57,397 nt of DNA from Thiothrix eikelboomii. GTDB lineage: Bacteria > Pseudomonadota > Gammaproteobacteria > Thiotrichales > Thiotrichaceae. Made by a program: the position numbers and the translations under genes. The first letter of the stretch is position 1. Each line of letters begins with the position of its first letter. The DNA is taken from the NCBI RefSeq assembly GCF_900167255.1, contig NZ_FUYB01000025.1:1-57397 (forward strand). The letters run 5' to 3'. This document shows, one piece after another, positions 46,074-55,362 of this stretch. A model generated the notes under the pieces. The model had not been told where the DNA came from. It was given only the letters and a program-made list of their open reading frames with translations, and ran no database searches.

Positions 46074-46601
46074 ATGCCTGACTTGCAAATTCAAATTCGT
46101 CGTTTGGAAGCGAGTGATGAACGTGTACATTTTCAATCTGGTGATATTGAGTTAGATCGCTTTTTCCAGCGCTTTGCTGGGCAAAATCAGTTTCGCCATT
46201 ATGTAGGCACAACTTATATTGCGCTTTGTGCTAATCAATTAGCCGGTTATGTAACCGTCAGTAGTGGTGAAATCACCGCCGAACAGCTAGCAGCAACAGT
46301 GCGTAAGCGCTTGCCAGATTATCCTTTACCGATTTTGCGCCTTGCCCGCTTAGCAGTAGATCAGGTTTTTCAAGGTCAAGGCGTGGGCAAATTGCTACTC
46401 AAAAGTATGTTAGAGCTGGCTTTGCAGCAGCGTGATCAGTCGGGTTGTGTCGGTGTAGTCGTCGATGCGAAGCCGCAAGCCGTTGCGTTTTATAGCCGAC
46501 TAGGATTTGAGCCTTTAGCAACGGTGAGTGGTGAGCTAGGCAGTCGGCCAGAACCACAGGCCCTGTTCTTGCCAATTCAGGTTATCGCCAAGAGTATTTG
46601 A
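46074..46601 (+). CDS. GNAT-family acetyltransferase toxin
   Basis: A 175-residue GNAT enzyme with the acetyl-CoA loop QGQGVGK at residues 100-106 in RLARLAVDQVFQGQGVGKLL, a VVVDAKPQAVAFYSRLGF C-terminal motif and the N-terminal FQSGDIELDRFFQRFAGQNQ. This is the layout of TacT/AtaT-type toxins that acetylate aminoacyl-tRNA and block translation. The gene is complete and coupled to the RHH gene, so the module should be functional. Confidence 0.85.
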   Translation: MPDLQIQIRRLEASDERVHFQSGDIELDRFFQRFAGQNQFRHYVGTTYIALCANQLAGYVTVSSGEITAEQLAATVRKRLPDYPLPILRLARLAVDQVFQGQGVGKLLLKSMLELALQQRDQSGCVGVVVDAKPQAVAFYSRLGFEPLATVSGELGSRPEPQALFLPIQVIAKSI

Positions 46602-46849
46602 TTTAAGCCCATTCTGCTGGGTAGTAGGTTTTTGCCTTTGGTTTTAAAGGTTCTTAGCAAGCCTGCTGTTTTTGCTGTATAACTCTAGTCAGCTTTTCTT
46701 ATTCAGAGTCTTAAGTTACTTTAAATGAACCACTTGATCATCGGACAACACCTTGCACGCAGCATTCGTGGGCGTCCGGTCAGTCCGCCTTACGCAAAAT
46801 AAGTTCTCGCTGAGTTGTCACGTCATCTTATTCTTGTGGAGTTTTGATC

Positions 46850-47932
46850 ATGTCTGATTTATTTGAAAATCCAATGGGTTTAATGGGCTTTGAGTTTGTT
46901 GAATTCGCCTCACCCATCCCGAATGTGTTAGAGCCTTTATTTGAAAAAATGGGCTTTACCCTCGTTGCTAAGCATCGTTCCAAAGATGTGCTGTTGTATC
47001 GCCAAGGCGACATTAATTTCATCGTTAATCGTGAACCTAAAAGTCTAGCAGGTTATTTTGCAGCGGAGCATGGTCCGAGTGCTTGTGGCTTAGCTTTTCG
47101 GGTCAAAGATGCCCACAAAGCTTATCAACGTGCTTTGGAATTGGGTGCACAACCGATTGAAATTCCTACCGGACCGATGGAGTTACGCTTGCCTGCTATT
47201 AAAGGCATCGGTGGAGCACCTTTGTATTTAATCGACCGCTTTGAAGAGGGTAAGTCGATTTACGATATTGATTTTGAATGGATCGAAGGCGTGCAGCGTC
47301 ATCCACAAGGCTATGGTTTTAAAGTGGTTGATCATCTCACCCATAATGTCTATCGCGGACGGATGGCTTTCTGGGGTGCTTATTACGAGAAGCTGTTTAA
47401 TTTTCGGGATATTCGTTATTTCGATATTAAAGGTGAATACACGGGCTTAACTTCGCGGGCGATGACAGCACCGGATGGTTTAATCCGTATTCCGCTGAAT
47501 GAAGAAGCTGGGCGCGGTGGCACTGGGCAGATTGAAGAGTTCTTGATGCAGTTCAATGGTGAAGGTATTCAGCATATTGCGCTGCTTTCCGATGATTTAT
47601 TGGCAAGTGTTGATTGCTTGCGCCAAGTCGGTGTGCCGCTGATGAATGCGCCGAATGACAGTTACTATGAGATGCTCGAAGAGCGGTTACCTCAGCATGG
47701 TGAACCGGTTGATGAACTAAAACTGCGCGGTATTTTACTCGATGGCAGCACCAAGGATGGGCAGCCTCGCTTATTGCTGCAAATTTTCTCGCAAACTTTA
47801 TTAGGCCCGGTGTTCTTTGAGTTTATTCAGCGTAAACAAGATCAGGGTTTTGGTGAGGGAAATTTCAAAGCCTTATTTGAATCCTTAGAGCGTGATCAGA
47901 TTCGGCGGGGTAGTCTTAAGGCGGAGGCCTAG
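46850..47932 (+). CDS. hpd: 4-hydroxyphenylpyruvate dioxygenase
   Basis: Non-haem Fe(II) enzyme that converts 4-hydroxyphenylpyruvate to homogentisate in tyrosine breakdown, or as a source of pyomelanin, plastoquinone-like or tocopherol precursors. The 360-residue product keeps the ligands in [26 protein letters not shown], and [10 protein letters not shown], and the close N-terminus [20 protein letters not shown] 46850 follows GGAG. No homogentisate dioxygenase or fumarylacetoacetase gene is adjacent. Confidence 0.95.
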   Translation: MSDLFENPMGLMGFEFVEFASPIPNVLEPLFEKMGFTLVAKHRSKDVLLYRQGDINFIVNREPKSLAGYFAAEHGPSACGLAFRVKDAHKAYQRALELGAQPIEIPTGPMELRLPAIKGIGGAPLYLIDRFEEGKSIYDIDFEWIEGVQRHPQGYGFKVVDHLTHNVYRGRMAFWGAYYEKLFNFRDIRYFDIKGEYTGLTSRAMTAPDGLIRIPLNEEAGRGGTGQIEEFLMQFNGEGIQHIALLSDDLLASVDCLRQVGVPLMNAPNDSYYEMLEERLPQHGEPVDELKLRGILLDGSTKDGQPRLLLQIFSQTLLGPVFFEFIQRKQDQGFGEGNFKALFESLERDQIRRGSLKAEA

Positions 47933-47956
47933 GTTGAAGCTAGCTTTTCAATAGCA

Positions 47957-47982
47957 GTTGGGAGGACTTGTTTGCTCCCAAC
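47957..47982 (+). terminator. Likely terminator of hpd
   Basis: GTTGGGAG and CTCCCAAC form an 8-bp stem with a 10-base loop 24 bases after the hpd stop, followed by a GT-rich, T-containing stretch rather than a clean T-run. Confidence 0.5.
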
Positions 47983-48061
47983 GGTGTTTGTGTGGTTGTC
48001 ATTTAGCAACTAGTCAATTGTGCACAGCAAACGGTGTCTTGCTCTTTTATACTTGTAAGCT

Positions 48062-51000
48062 ATGCATGACGATTTTCCTCAAACTAAATATAGTCATAAT
48101 CTCCCGCGTGCCAAGTTATTCTTACGCGCACGTTTAGCGTGGCTGTGGGGTTATCCACTCGCTGCGCAAGATCAAACGCTGACTTGGCAAAGCCTTTATT
48201 TCCCAGGGCCTTGGGATCAGCAAATCAGCCAGATTCAAGCGGCAGATCTAGCAACAGCAGCTTATAACTATCAACGTTTAGTGCATGCATTTCCGCGTGC
48301 TTTGCCCCAAATCGTTGGTGTGGTGGAGGTTTGGGAACAACGTGTGAGTTTAAAGCTGCAAGCCGTGCGGGCTGTATTGGAAGGTAAGGAAATTCAGCCT
48401 TGGCAAACTTTGTTATTAGCAGAGCAGGGGCAAGCACGATTATTGCGCCAAGTGGAGCAATTCAAGCTTAGGCAGCCACAACTGTCGGTGTTACTCGATG
48501 CTTTTGCATGGTGGCTATCGCTTGATCCCAAAGCTTTAGAGCAGGCAGTTACTTGGATTGAGCAAGAGCAAGTAGCACTCCACCGAGTGTTAGACAGCTT
48601 TCCAGAAGGCATTAAGATTTGTGCTTTGCTATTTATTCTCAGCCAAGATTTAAGCGCAGCCCGTGTTACTAGTTTACTCACTATCCTTGCTGACCCTGCA
48701 TGGCAAGAAGGTGGTGCTTTTGCGTATAACCGCTTTATGCGTGAGCATCATGTTTACTTTGAGTATTTTCCGGCTCAAGAAAACGGAGCTAGGCTTGAGC
48801 TACCCACCCTGACCCAAGCCGTTGTTGAAGTTGATGCTTGGCAGCGATGGCTAGAGCAGTTAATCACCCTACCCAATAAAGAGCGCCGCCGCCGCCTTGA
48901 TCTGTTGCTGAAATTGCTATCCCCTGCTGTCTTCAGGGTTTGGCAGCAGCAGTCTGAGCATAGTCAACTGTTCTTGATGGAGTTTGAGGACTTAGCGAAG
49001 CAATATCGCAAGTTCGGTCATCAAGTTGGCCAACTCAGTCAATATCAGAAGAGTGTAAGGAAAGAGCTTATCAAAGCGGTACAGTTAGCTTGGCAGACAT
49101 TTGGGCAAAAAGAAGACTGGTTTATTGATAACTTGCCAACTTGGCTGGCCGATTTAAGCAAGATGAGTGATAGCTTCGTCTATCAAGCTTTAAGTGTTTT
49201 AGACACTCAGCTACAGCGTTTACCCGCTACTAGTCGCTGGCGTCAGCCTTTAATCCTCCTCAAGGTATTTACGCATTGGCAATTAATTCTAGCAGCTGCC
49301 TGTGAGTACGATCTGAATATCAATGTACTTCGACGCTTTAAGCTAGTGTTGGGCTGGTGGCTCAATTATTTGCAAACAGCAGCTAGCGCAAAAGCCTTAG
49401 AGCAGCGCCTAGAACCTTGGGCTGCTTTAGATGTTTATTATTCAAGCAGGCAGCGTCGACCTTCACGCCCACGTCCACCTTTACATACGCTCGAATATGT
49501 CATGCTGACTGAGGATGGTATCTTGGGGCGTGAGGCTGTGTTCTTGGCTGAGTTGGCTAAGCTTTGTGAGAGTGCGCCGGATAAAATGGGGGATGGGCTT
49601 AGTTTTTATTATTTCTATCTAAGGACTTTTGCTCATTGGCCACACGGCGCTTATTTTCAGCAATTCCATGCGCTTAATATTGATCCAGATTTTGTCGAAG
49701 GCCGTTTAGTCAAAGTATTTGATAATTTTTTAGTCAAAGATCCTTCCCCAGAGCAGTTTAGAGCCTTATTAGGCTTATGGGAAATGCTAGAAAATACTAC
49801 AGATTACTTTCAAGCCAAGCAGTTATTCGAGGTCTTAGTCTCTCTAAAGCAGTCTGCTTATCAGGGGATTTATGACTATTGTCTAAGACATAAAGCTTGG
49901 TCTTTACTGCAGCCAGTCACTGAGTTAATCACACTGTTTAAGCCGGGTGAACAAGTACTGCCCCCTAAACAGCTAGTCAGCAGTGATTTTGCAGATTACC
50001 CAATCGCTTTGCGATCGGCCTTAACTTTGTTGGCTCATTATCACCCGCAAGCAGAGCAAGTTACAGAGCGGATATTGGCAGACATCAAACCTTCCACCAC
50101 TAAGCTTGAGCAAGAGCTTGAGTATTTGCAGTTAAAGCTAGCTAGCTGTACGGATGATGGAGGGTTAATGCCTTTAAAGCAGCGCCTAGCTAATTTACAA
50201 CGACGTTTACAACAACCCGATACTGGCAGCAAACCACCCTCAGCCAAACGATTGGAACGCTTAGCTTCCAAGCTAGAAAATGCTGCTTTACATGCATTTT
50301 TTACCGTTTGGGAGCAGCACAATTTTCAGACCTTACACGCGCAACTTCATCGTGCATTCACACTAGAAACCATTCCTGATGAGTGGTTAGCGGATAAACA
50401 TAAGTTGCGTTCATTGCTCGGGTTGTCCACTTTAGACCCGCCAGAGCGGCGTATAGTCAGTTTGCTTTGTCAAGCGCAAATGCAGCAGGCTTATCCCTTA
50501 GTGACAGCACCTGCTAATCAAGCGTGGCTAAAGAAAATGCAGGCTAAGGGTTTGAATTTAAAACCTTGGGTGGAAGGGCTTGAATTAAGCAGTCAACTAA
50601 GTCTAGAAAGCAAGACGATGCCAGTGGAGATGCGCTTTGCCAATAATATATTTGAAGTGTTTCGCATGGGTGATCATTTTCAAACCTGCCTAAGCCGTGG
50701 TGGGGTAAATTTCTTTTCAGTGGTGGCAAACGCCGCAGATATTAATAAGCGTGTACTGTATTTTTTTGATACTGAGGGCAATGTATTAGGGCGGTGTTTA
50801 TTAGCGATTTCTGATCAAGGGCAACTCTTAAGGTTTTATCTGTATAGCCACTTGCCCAGTGAGGCTATCAACACTTGTTTACAGGCTTTTATGAGTGAGT
50901 TGGTTCAGCAAATGGGGGCACAATTAGGCTTGACTGGCACTGTTGCTAAGTTACTTGCAGCGAATTGGTATGATGATGGCATTGAAAGTTCATATCTAGA

Positions 51001-51601
51001 CACTGAGGGCAAGGTGTTTGCAAGTTTAATGTCGAAGCTGGCTACCTTGACTGCGGATAATATCTTTAAAGTTGTACAGGACGCTTTTGCACCTGAAGTA
51101 ATTAGCGAGTTGGGTGTGCTCCATATCTTGCGTTGGCCTGCTCTAATACATCGCTTTGATTTAAAGCTGAGTTTAGCCTTAGCTGGTAGGCAGCACTTAT
51201 TATTGAGTGAGTATGCCTTACGTGAAATTGTACGCATGCTGCTGCTCATGGACACTAAAGGTAAATATAGTGAAGCCGAGAAAAGTGCAGCAATTTGGAC
51301 TTTAGCCCAAACTTGGCTATGGGAAGGTTTGTACGAAGATATTCAGTCTACCGGCAGCTTTAATACTGATGAAATGAGCTTGCTTATTGAACAGCAACCT
51401 TGGCAGGCCTTACGCTTATTTCACTGTTCTAAACGCCGTACTGAACGGCGGACGGATGTTTATTTCCGTCAACGTATGGACTTTTATCACGCTAAAACCT
51501 TGATAGCAGTTCACCGTTTACGCTCCGCTCAGAAAATAATTAACCAACTAGCAGCGCAAGGCTATAGCGAGGAGGACTTAGCGAAATTGCGAGTGACTTG
51601 A
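48062..51601 (+). CDS. Large 1179-residue protein of unknown function
   Basis: I do not recognise the family. The first 800 residues are almost wholly helical with many Trp/Leu/Gln (repeat-like helical pairs), no signal peptide and no clear membrane span; a coiled-coil-like stretch lies near 680-770. At about 857-930 is the most conserved-looking part: MRFANNIFEVFRMGDHFQTC, LSRGGVNFFSVVANAADINK, then RVLYFFDTEGNVLGRCLLAI. The Cys, the NK-R-V and the GR motif faintly recall PcfJ-like domains. The last 250 residues are again helical. Base use matches the neighbours. Next to an EACC1-like gene, it might belong to a conflict system, but that is inference. Confidence 0.7.
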   Translation: MHDDFPQTKYSHNLPRAKLFLRARLAWLWGYPLAAQDQTLTWQSLYFPGPWDQQISQIQAADLATAAYNYQRLVHAFPRALPQIVGVVEVWEQRVSLKLQAVRAVLEGKEIQPWQTLLLAEQGQARLLRQVEQFKLRQPQLSVLLDAFAWWLSLDPKALEQAVTWIEQEQVALHRVLDSFPEGIKICALLFILSQDLSAARVTSLLTILADPAWQEGGAFAYNRFMREHHVYFEYFPAQENGARLELPTLTQAVVEVDAWQRWLEQLITLPNKERRRRLDLLLKLLSPAVFRVWQQQSEHSQLFLMEFEDLAKQYRKFGHQVGQLSQYQKSVRKELIKAVQLAWQTFGQKEDWFIDNLPTWLADLSKMSDSFVYQALSVLDTQLQRLPATSRWRQPLILLKVFTHWQLILAAACEYDLNINVLRRFKLVLGWWLNYLQTAASAKALEQRLEPWAALDVYYSSRQRRPSRPRPPLHTLEYVMLTEDGILGREAVFLAELAKLCESAPDKMGDGLSFYYFYLRTFAHWPHGAYFQQFHALNIDPDFVEGRLVKVFDNFLVKDPSPEQFRALLGLWEMLENTTDYFQAKQLFEVLVSLKQSAYQGIYDYCLRHKAWSLLQPVTELITLFKPGEQVLPPKQLVSSDFADYPIALRSALTLLAHYHPQAEQVTERILADIKPSTTKLEQELEYLQLKLASCTDDGGLMPLKQRLANLQRRLQQPDTGSKPPSAKRLERLASKLENAALHAFFTVWEQHNFQTLHAQLHRAFTLETIPDEWLADKHKLRSLLGLSTLDPPERRIVSLLCQAQMQQAYPLVTAPANQAWLKKMQAKGLNLKPWVEGLELSSQLSLESKTMPVEMRFANNIFEVFRMGDHFQTCLSRGGVNFFSVVANAADINKRVLYFFDTEGNVLGRCLLAISDQGQLLRFYLYSHLPSEAINTCLQAFMSELVQQMGAQLGLTGTVAKLLAANWYDDGIESSYLDTEGKVFASLMSKLATLTADNIFKVVQDAFAPEVISELGVLHILRWPALIHRFDLKLSLALAGRQHLLLSEYALREIVRMLLLMDTKGKYSEAEKSAAIWTLAQTWLWEGLYEDIQSTGSFNTDEMSLLIEQQPWQALRLFHCSKRRTERRTDVYFRQRMDFYHAKTLIAVHRLRSAQKIINQLAAQGYSEEDLAKLRVT

Positions 51602-51645
51602 GGCTAATGCTAAAATCGAGGGATTGCTAATTTGCAAATAGCGGG

Positions 51646-51689
51646 TTAGCTATTATAAAAATCGCGGAGCTTTATGCTATAACAGCTAA
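51646..51689. repeat. Imperfect 12-bp inverted repeat in 3' gap
   Basis: TTAGCTATTATA (51646-51657) and TATAACAGCTAA (51678-51689) are inverted with one mismatch and a 20-base loop. It lies 44 bases after the 1179-codon gene. No T-run follows. The rest of 51602-51883 shows only short broken frames (for example VYGEAVSAHYRAYMQQFPR on the plus strand near 51730-51790), suggesting gene debris. Confidence 0.45.
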
Positions 51690-51883
51690 AACACTATGGC
51701 GAAAGAGTAGGCGGTTTGTTGGAGGTGGTGTTGTATACGGGGAAGCAGTGAGCGCACATTACCGAGCCTACATGCAGCAATTCCCACGGTAGATGCCGTA
51801 AACTTGCCTGACGCAGGTCGACATACAAAGCTAGTGGCTGTGGTATCTGCTGAATGAGCCGCAACTATCCGTTACTGTGCCGA

Positions 51884-51988
51884 TCAACCTAATTGAACAA
51901 GCCTTATCCGTGTTGTTTGCTCATCAAACACCCGCAACTCAAAGCGTGAGCCATCCTTGCGGAACAGTTCTAGTATGTAATACTGCAT
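51884..51988 (-). pseudogene. Truncated 34-codon partner gene after EACC1-like gene
   Basis: ATG 51988 has a good GGAG six bases upstream and reads MQYYILELFRKDGSRFELRV then FDEQTTRIRLVQLG before a stop. The beginning looks like a beta-hairpin N-terminal domain of a larger protein. It sits 59 bases downstream of the EACC1-like stop on the same strand, where an effector (caspase, trypsin or CHAT type) normally follows. I read it as the stump of a lost effector. Confidence 0.5.
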
Positions 51989-52047
51989 AAAAGTCTCCAG
52001 TCAATATTCCCTTCACTCCTTGCAAGAGAAGGCTGGCGATAGGGTCT

Positions 52048-52410
52048 TCAAACTTCTTTCAACACGGCCTTAATCGCCGCTAATGACCCACTGACCTGCA
52101 CTTTTTTGCCATCGTCAGTTTCAATTAGTACCTCCACCTTGCGGCTTTCCACATACTTTTCCAGTACTTTGGCCAATGCCGATAAACCGCCTTGCTTGCC
52201 CAGAAATACAGTCAGTGCACCACCCGCTGCTACTGCTGTGGCGACAATCATCCCCAGTGTTGCCGGGTCACCGCGAGTCGCTTCTGTATTGCTTGCTGTG
52301 GTGAGTTGCACATCGGTATCTAACCCGACCTGTTGCAGGTCTTGTGCTAATTGTATGGATAAATCTTGTATGAGCGCAGCATCATCGCCACGTAATAGGA
52401 TAGTCGCCAT
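52048..52410 (-). CDS. EACC1-like effector-associated constant component
   Basis: A 120-residue protein. The N-terminal part (MATILLRGDDAALIQDLSIQ) is followed by RGDPATLGMIVATAVAAGG (46-64), a Gly/Ala-rich hydrophobic segment, a helix, and the closing strand pair KVEVLIETDDGKKVQVSGS (91-109). The order GDP-TLG-hydrophobic helix-VEVxIExDGKxVxVxG is that of the EACC1 family, a small constant component of bacterial conflict operons. AAGGAG precedes the ATG. Its usual effector is missing or truncated next door. Confidence 0.72.
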   Translation of the reverse strand: MATILLRGDDAALIQDLSIQLAQDLQQVGLDTDVQLTTASNTEATRGDPATLGMIVATAVAAGGALTVFLGKQGGLSALAKVLEKYVESRKVEVLIETDDGKKVQVSGSLAAIKAVLKEV

Positions 52411-52480
52411 GAAAACTCCTTGATAGTCCTTAGATAGGTGCCGAAGAGTTTAGCATACGCAGCCACTCGCTTAACTTGAA

Positions 52481-52508
52481 CTTGGGATATTGGCTTGAAT
52501 ATCCCAAG
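52481..52508. terminator. Perfect 11-bp hairpin between yceI and EACC1-like gene
   Basis: CTTGGGATATT and AATATCCCAAG pair perfectly across a 6-base loop, 20 bases after the yceI stop (minus strand). There is no long T-run, but the stem is long and it sits where the yceI transcript should end. Confidence 0.55.
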
Positions 52509-52527
52509 CAAAGCGGAATTTACGCGC

Positions 52528-53106
52528 TTATTTTTTCACGCCTTCCACGGACAAAATTAGCTCAACTTCTTTTGAGGCAGGGCCTAAGTCCATGCTAATA
52601 CCGTAGTCAGCTAAAGCGAATTTAGCCGAGCCTTCAAAACCGCGCCGGAAGCCACCCCAAGGGTCTTTACCCGCACCTGTTTCACGTACTTTAATTTCTA
52701 AAGGCTTGGTCACACCTCGTAACGTGAAATCGCCCATTAAACTACCTGTGCCATCGCCATTGGGTTTGTATGCAGTGCTCACAAATTTAGCTTCTGGGAA
52801 TTTTTCTACTTCTAGAAAGTCACCGCTGCGTAAGTGCTTATCACGTTCAGCATGATTGCTATCTACGCTGGTGGTTTTGATGGTGACTTCAACTTTAGAC
52901 GCATCCGGCTTGGCTTCGTCAAAGCTAAAGCTGCCGCTAAAATCATTAAAGCGACCATATAACCAGCTATAACCTAAGTGTTGGATACGGAAATTGACAG
53001 AGGCATGCTTACCTTCACTATCAATGGTGTAATCATCGGCTTGCACGAGTGCAGTGCTGCCTAATAAACCTAAAGCCAATACCGAGCTTGCTAATAAACC
53101 TTGCAT
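52528..53106 (-). CDS. yceI: YceI-family periplasmic protein
   Basis: A 192-residue precursor with signal peptide (cleavage near LVQADDY), then the YceI beta-barrel lipocalin-like fold: [34 protein letters not shown] and the [14 protein letters not shown] motif. Homologues bind polyisoprenoid chains such as ubiquinone precursors. It lies five bases after the cytochrome b561 gene, the standard yceJ-yceI pair. Confidence 0.93.
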   Translation of the reverse strand: MQGLLASSVLALGLLGSTALVQADDYTIDSEGKHASVNFRIQHLGYSWLYGRFNDFSGSFSFDEAKPDASKVEVTIKTTSVDSNHAERDKHLRSGDFLEVEKFPEAKFVSTAYKPNGDGTGSLMGDFTLRGVTKPLEIKVRETGAGKDPWGGFRRGFEGSAKFALADYGISMDLGPASKEVELILSVEGVKK

Positions 53107-53111
53107 GTGGA

Positions 53112-53678
53112 TTATCCTTCGTATTTTGATGAACGGCCTAACATACGAGTTAGGGTGTTATCTTTCCAATAAACATGATGAAAAATGGCTGCTAATGCGT
53201 GTACCGCGACTAACAGCATAAATAAACTGGCTGCGATCTCGTGGACTTCACCGGCTAGTTCGCCACGTTGCTCATTGCTGGCTAACAAAGCCGGTATTTC
53301 AAACCAGCCGAATACTTCAATACCTTGACCTTTTGCGCTAGAAATTAAATAACCACTGATGATCAAAACGATCACTAGCGCATATAAACCTAAGTGGCCT
53401 AACTTAGCGAGCTGATGCATAAAGCCCGGTACGACTTGAGAAGATGCTGGTTTGGGATTAGTTAAACTCCAAATCAGGCGAAATAAAATGGCAAAGCCTA
53501 ATAAGATGCCAAGGCTTTTATGCCAATAAGGTAAGGTGTGATAAAGCGGATCGTAGTAAGTGAGGCCACGCATGTAATCGCCTACAAAGTACATACCGAT
53601 CAGTAAGATAGCCATCAACCAATGTAGGCTGATTGAGACCCAGCCATAAGTATTATGAGTATTGCGTGCTTGCATCAA
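53112..53678 (-). CDS. yceJ: Cytochrome b561 (YceJ/CybB type)
   Basis: A 188-residue inner-membrane dihaem b-type cytochrome with four membrane spans. Haem-ligand His residues appear in [37 protein letters not shown] and [12 protein letters not shown]. Pairs with yceI and likely passes electrons between the quinone pool and periplasmic partners. The 388-base divergent gap before it also serves the GAF regulator. Confidence 0.93.
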   Translation of the reverse strand: MMQARNTHNTYGWVSISLHWLMAILLIGMYFVGDYMRGLTYYDPLYHTLPYWHKSLGILLGFAILFRLIWSLTNPKPASSQVVPGFMHQLAKLGHLGLYALVIVLIISGYLISSAKGQGIEVFGWFEIPALLASNEQRGELAGEVHEIAASLFMLLVAVHALAAIFHHVYWKDNTLTRMLGRSSKYEG

Positions 53679-53910
53679 ACTTTCCTAGCTTGTGTGGTTT
53701 TAATCTTGAGCACTACTCTAGATAATTGTTGAATGTTAGGGAAGTACGCTTAATTTTAAGCATTATTAACTACAAGTTAAAAACCTAGGGTTTTATAGTG
53801 CGTAAAATGCAGAAGTTTTTCTTCTTGATCGAAAATATAAATTTTTTCGATACTAGAGAAAGCTTAACTCTTTTTTAACAAAAAGCTTTGTTGTAGGATG
53901 TGCGTGTTAG

Positions 53911-53996
53911 GAGGAGAGGCTCCCGTTCTTCGGGCACATACCCCGTCAGCATTGCTCGACGGGGGAAGTGCCGTGCGCCATAATGTTACCCAACAT
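53911..53996 (+). ncRNA. Candidate structured leader before GAF regulator
   Basis: In the 388-base gap 53679-54066, GGCAC (53933) pairs with GTGCC (53968) outside a perfect CCCCGTC/GACGGGG stem (53941-53964), with an ATA/GAA internal loop. A smaller CCCG/CGGG hairpin (53922-53934) overlaps the outer stem by two bases, so the two could exclude each other. A third stem ATGTT/AACAT (53983-53996) follows. It matches no riboswitch I know. It may instead be a small palindromic mobile repeat (PATE-like). The remainder of the gap is AT-rich and probably promoter. Confidence 0.45.
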
Positions 53997-54066
53997 AGCT
54001 AAATTTATCCTAATTTAAATAATTTTTAGGGATATGTGTGTAGCCAATCCTTGTTAGGAGTATGGG

Positions 54067-55248
54067 ATGATACCGGTTCGAGCGAGCGACTATCTGATGC
54101 AGCGCCGTCGTGTCACTGAAATGCAGTGGTCACGCTTTATTTCAGGTAGTGCGAAGGTGCGTGAACGTATTTTGCGCCCAGATATTTATGCATCTTGGCA
54201 GCGTTGTGCTTTGCAACTTAGCCCTTATTCACAAGCTCAAGCATCTATCGGTGAAACTTATCTTGTCCAACAACGTTGGCAAGACTCACCGTTGCGTGCG
54301 GCTGCCCAGCGTGAGCGCGAACAGATCATGCAATTAGCGCGTGAAGGCTCATTGGTCGCCGCTTTAGCGGATATGCACGGATATTTGTTGTGGAGCTTTG
54401 CGAGCGCACATATGCAAGCACGAGCTGAAGCGGTCAATTTCATGGCAGGCAGCGATTGGAGTGAAGAGGCTAGCGGTACGAATGCGGTGGGTTTATGCTT
54501 GAAATTAGGCGCTGCGACCACGGTATTTGCTTCTGAGCACTATCTAGCTTTTATGCATGATTGGGTCGGCTATGCTTCACCGATTATACATCCGCAGACT
54601 GGGCAAATGATGGGGGTGTTAGCGATTTCTAGTACTTGGAATCATCATACACCCTTAGGGCAAGCAGCGGTTTGTGAGCTAGCACGGGCGATTGCTGAGC
54701 ATTTACCGATTTGGCAACCCCGAGCCGAGTTAGAGCTGCAGGCTTTAGGTACACCGAAAGTCATTTTTCGCGGGCAGGTGCAGCGTATTTCTCAGCGGCA
54801 ATTAGAGATCCTCTGTTTACTGGCCTTGAATCCGCAGGGTTTAACCTTGGATTCTTTTCATGCGGCTTTATATGGGGATATGCCGATTACCATTTCCACT
54901 TTAAAATCGGAGCTTTCACATTTGCGTCGTTTATTGGATGGGCAGATTGGTTCACGGCCTTATCGGTTACTGATGCCGATTTGGGCTGATTTTATTGATG
55001 TGTGGGAGCGCTTGCGTTCGGGGCGTGTCACCGAGGCTGTTGAACTGTATCGAGGTTCTTTTTTGCCCCAATCGACTTCACCTGAGTTAGAGGAATGGCG
55101 TTATTGTGTTGATGCGGTGATGACCCGTGCGGTCGATGCTTGTGGTGATTTTTCAATCTTATTAGAGAAAATGCGTTTGGGGTCACGGGGAAGTGTGCTG
55201 GTGCGTGATCGTTTAGCGGAGTTACTACCTGAAAAAACGCCATCCTAA
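54067..55248 (+). CDS. GAF-sensor transcriptional regulator with winged-helix output
   Basis: A 393-residue regulator. The N-terminus (RPDIYASWQRCALQLSP, residues 39-55) and GAF domain (about 85-215; SEEASGTNAVGLCLKLG, GYASPIIHPQTGQMMGVLAI) resemble the AcoR-type sensor. In place of an AAA+ and Fis-type HTH there is an OmpR/SARP-like winged helix region (about 240-330; QRQLEILCLLALNPQGLTLD, ISTLKSELSHLRRLLDG), so it should not need sigma54. TTAGGAG precedes the ATG. Target genes are unknown; the structured leader suggests post-transcriptional control. Confidence 0.8.
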   Translation: MIPVRASDYLMQRRRVTEMQWSRFISGSAKVRERILRPDIYASWQRCALQLSPYSQAQASIGETYLVQQRWQDSPLRAAAQREREQIMQLAREGSLVAALADMHGYLLWSFASAHMQARAEAVNFMAGSDWSEEASGTNAVGLCLKLGAATTVFASEHYLAFMHDWVGYASPIIHPQTGQMMGVLAISSTWNHHTPLGQAAVCELARAIAEHLPIWQPRAELELQALGTPKVIFRGQVQRISQRQLEILCLLALNPQGLTLDSFHAALYGDMPITISTLKSELSHLRRLLDGQIGSRPYRLLMPIWADFIDVWERLRSGRVTEAVELYRGSFLPQSTSPELEEWRYCVDAVMTRAVDACGDFSILLEKMRLGSRGSVLVRDRLAELLPEKTPS

Positions 55249-55269
55249 ATCAACCACTCTATCAAGGAG

Positions 55270-55292
55270 CAGGGATGGCAATGCTATCCCTG
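55270..55292. terminator. Weak hairpin after GAF regulator
   Basis: CAGGGAT and ATCCCTG pair across GGCAATGCT in the 114-base convergent gap between the regulator and the phospholipase D-family gene; no T-run. Confidence 0.35.
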
Positions 55293-55362
55293 ACTCAGAC
55301 CTCTAAACTAAACTTTTATCCCATTGATAGCAAGTTTATAGCAGGTTCTAAAGTTTGCAGTT

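Noticed and set aside
46602..46849. Possible small RNA or leader before hpd
   Set aside because: Only short weak stems (for example CCCA/TGGG near 46607-46620) can be drawn and no promoter-terminator pair stands out.
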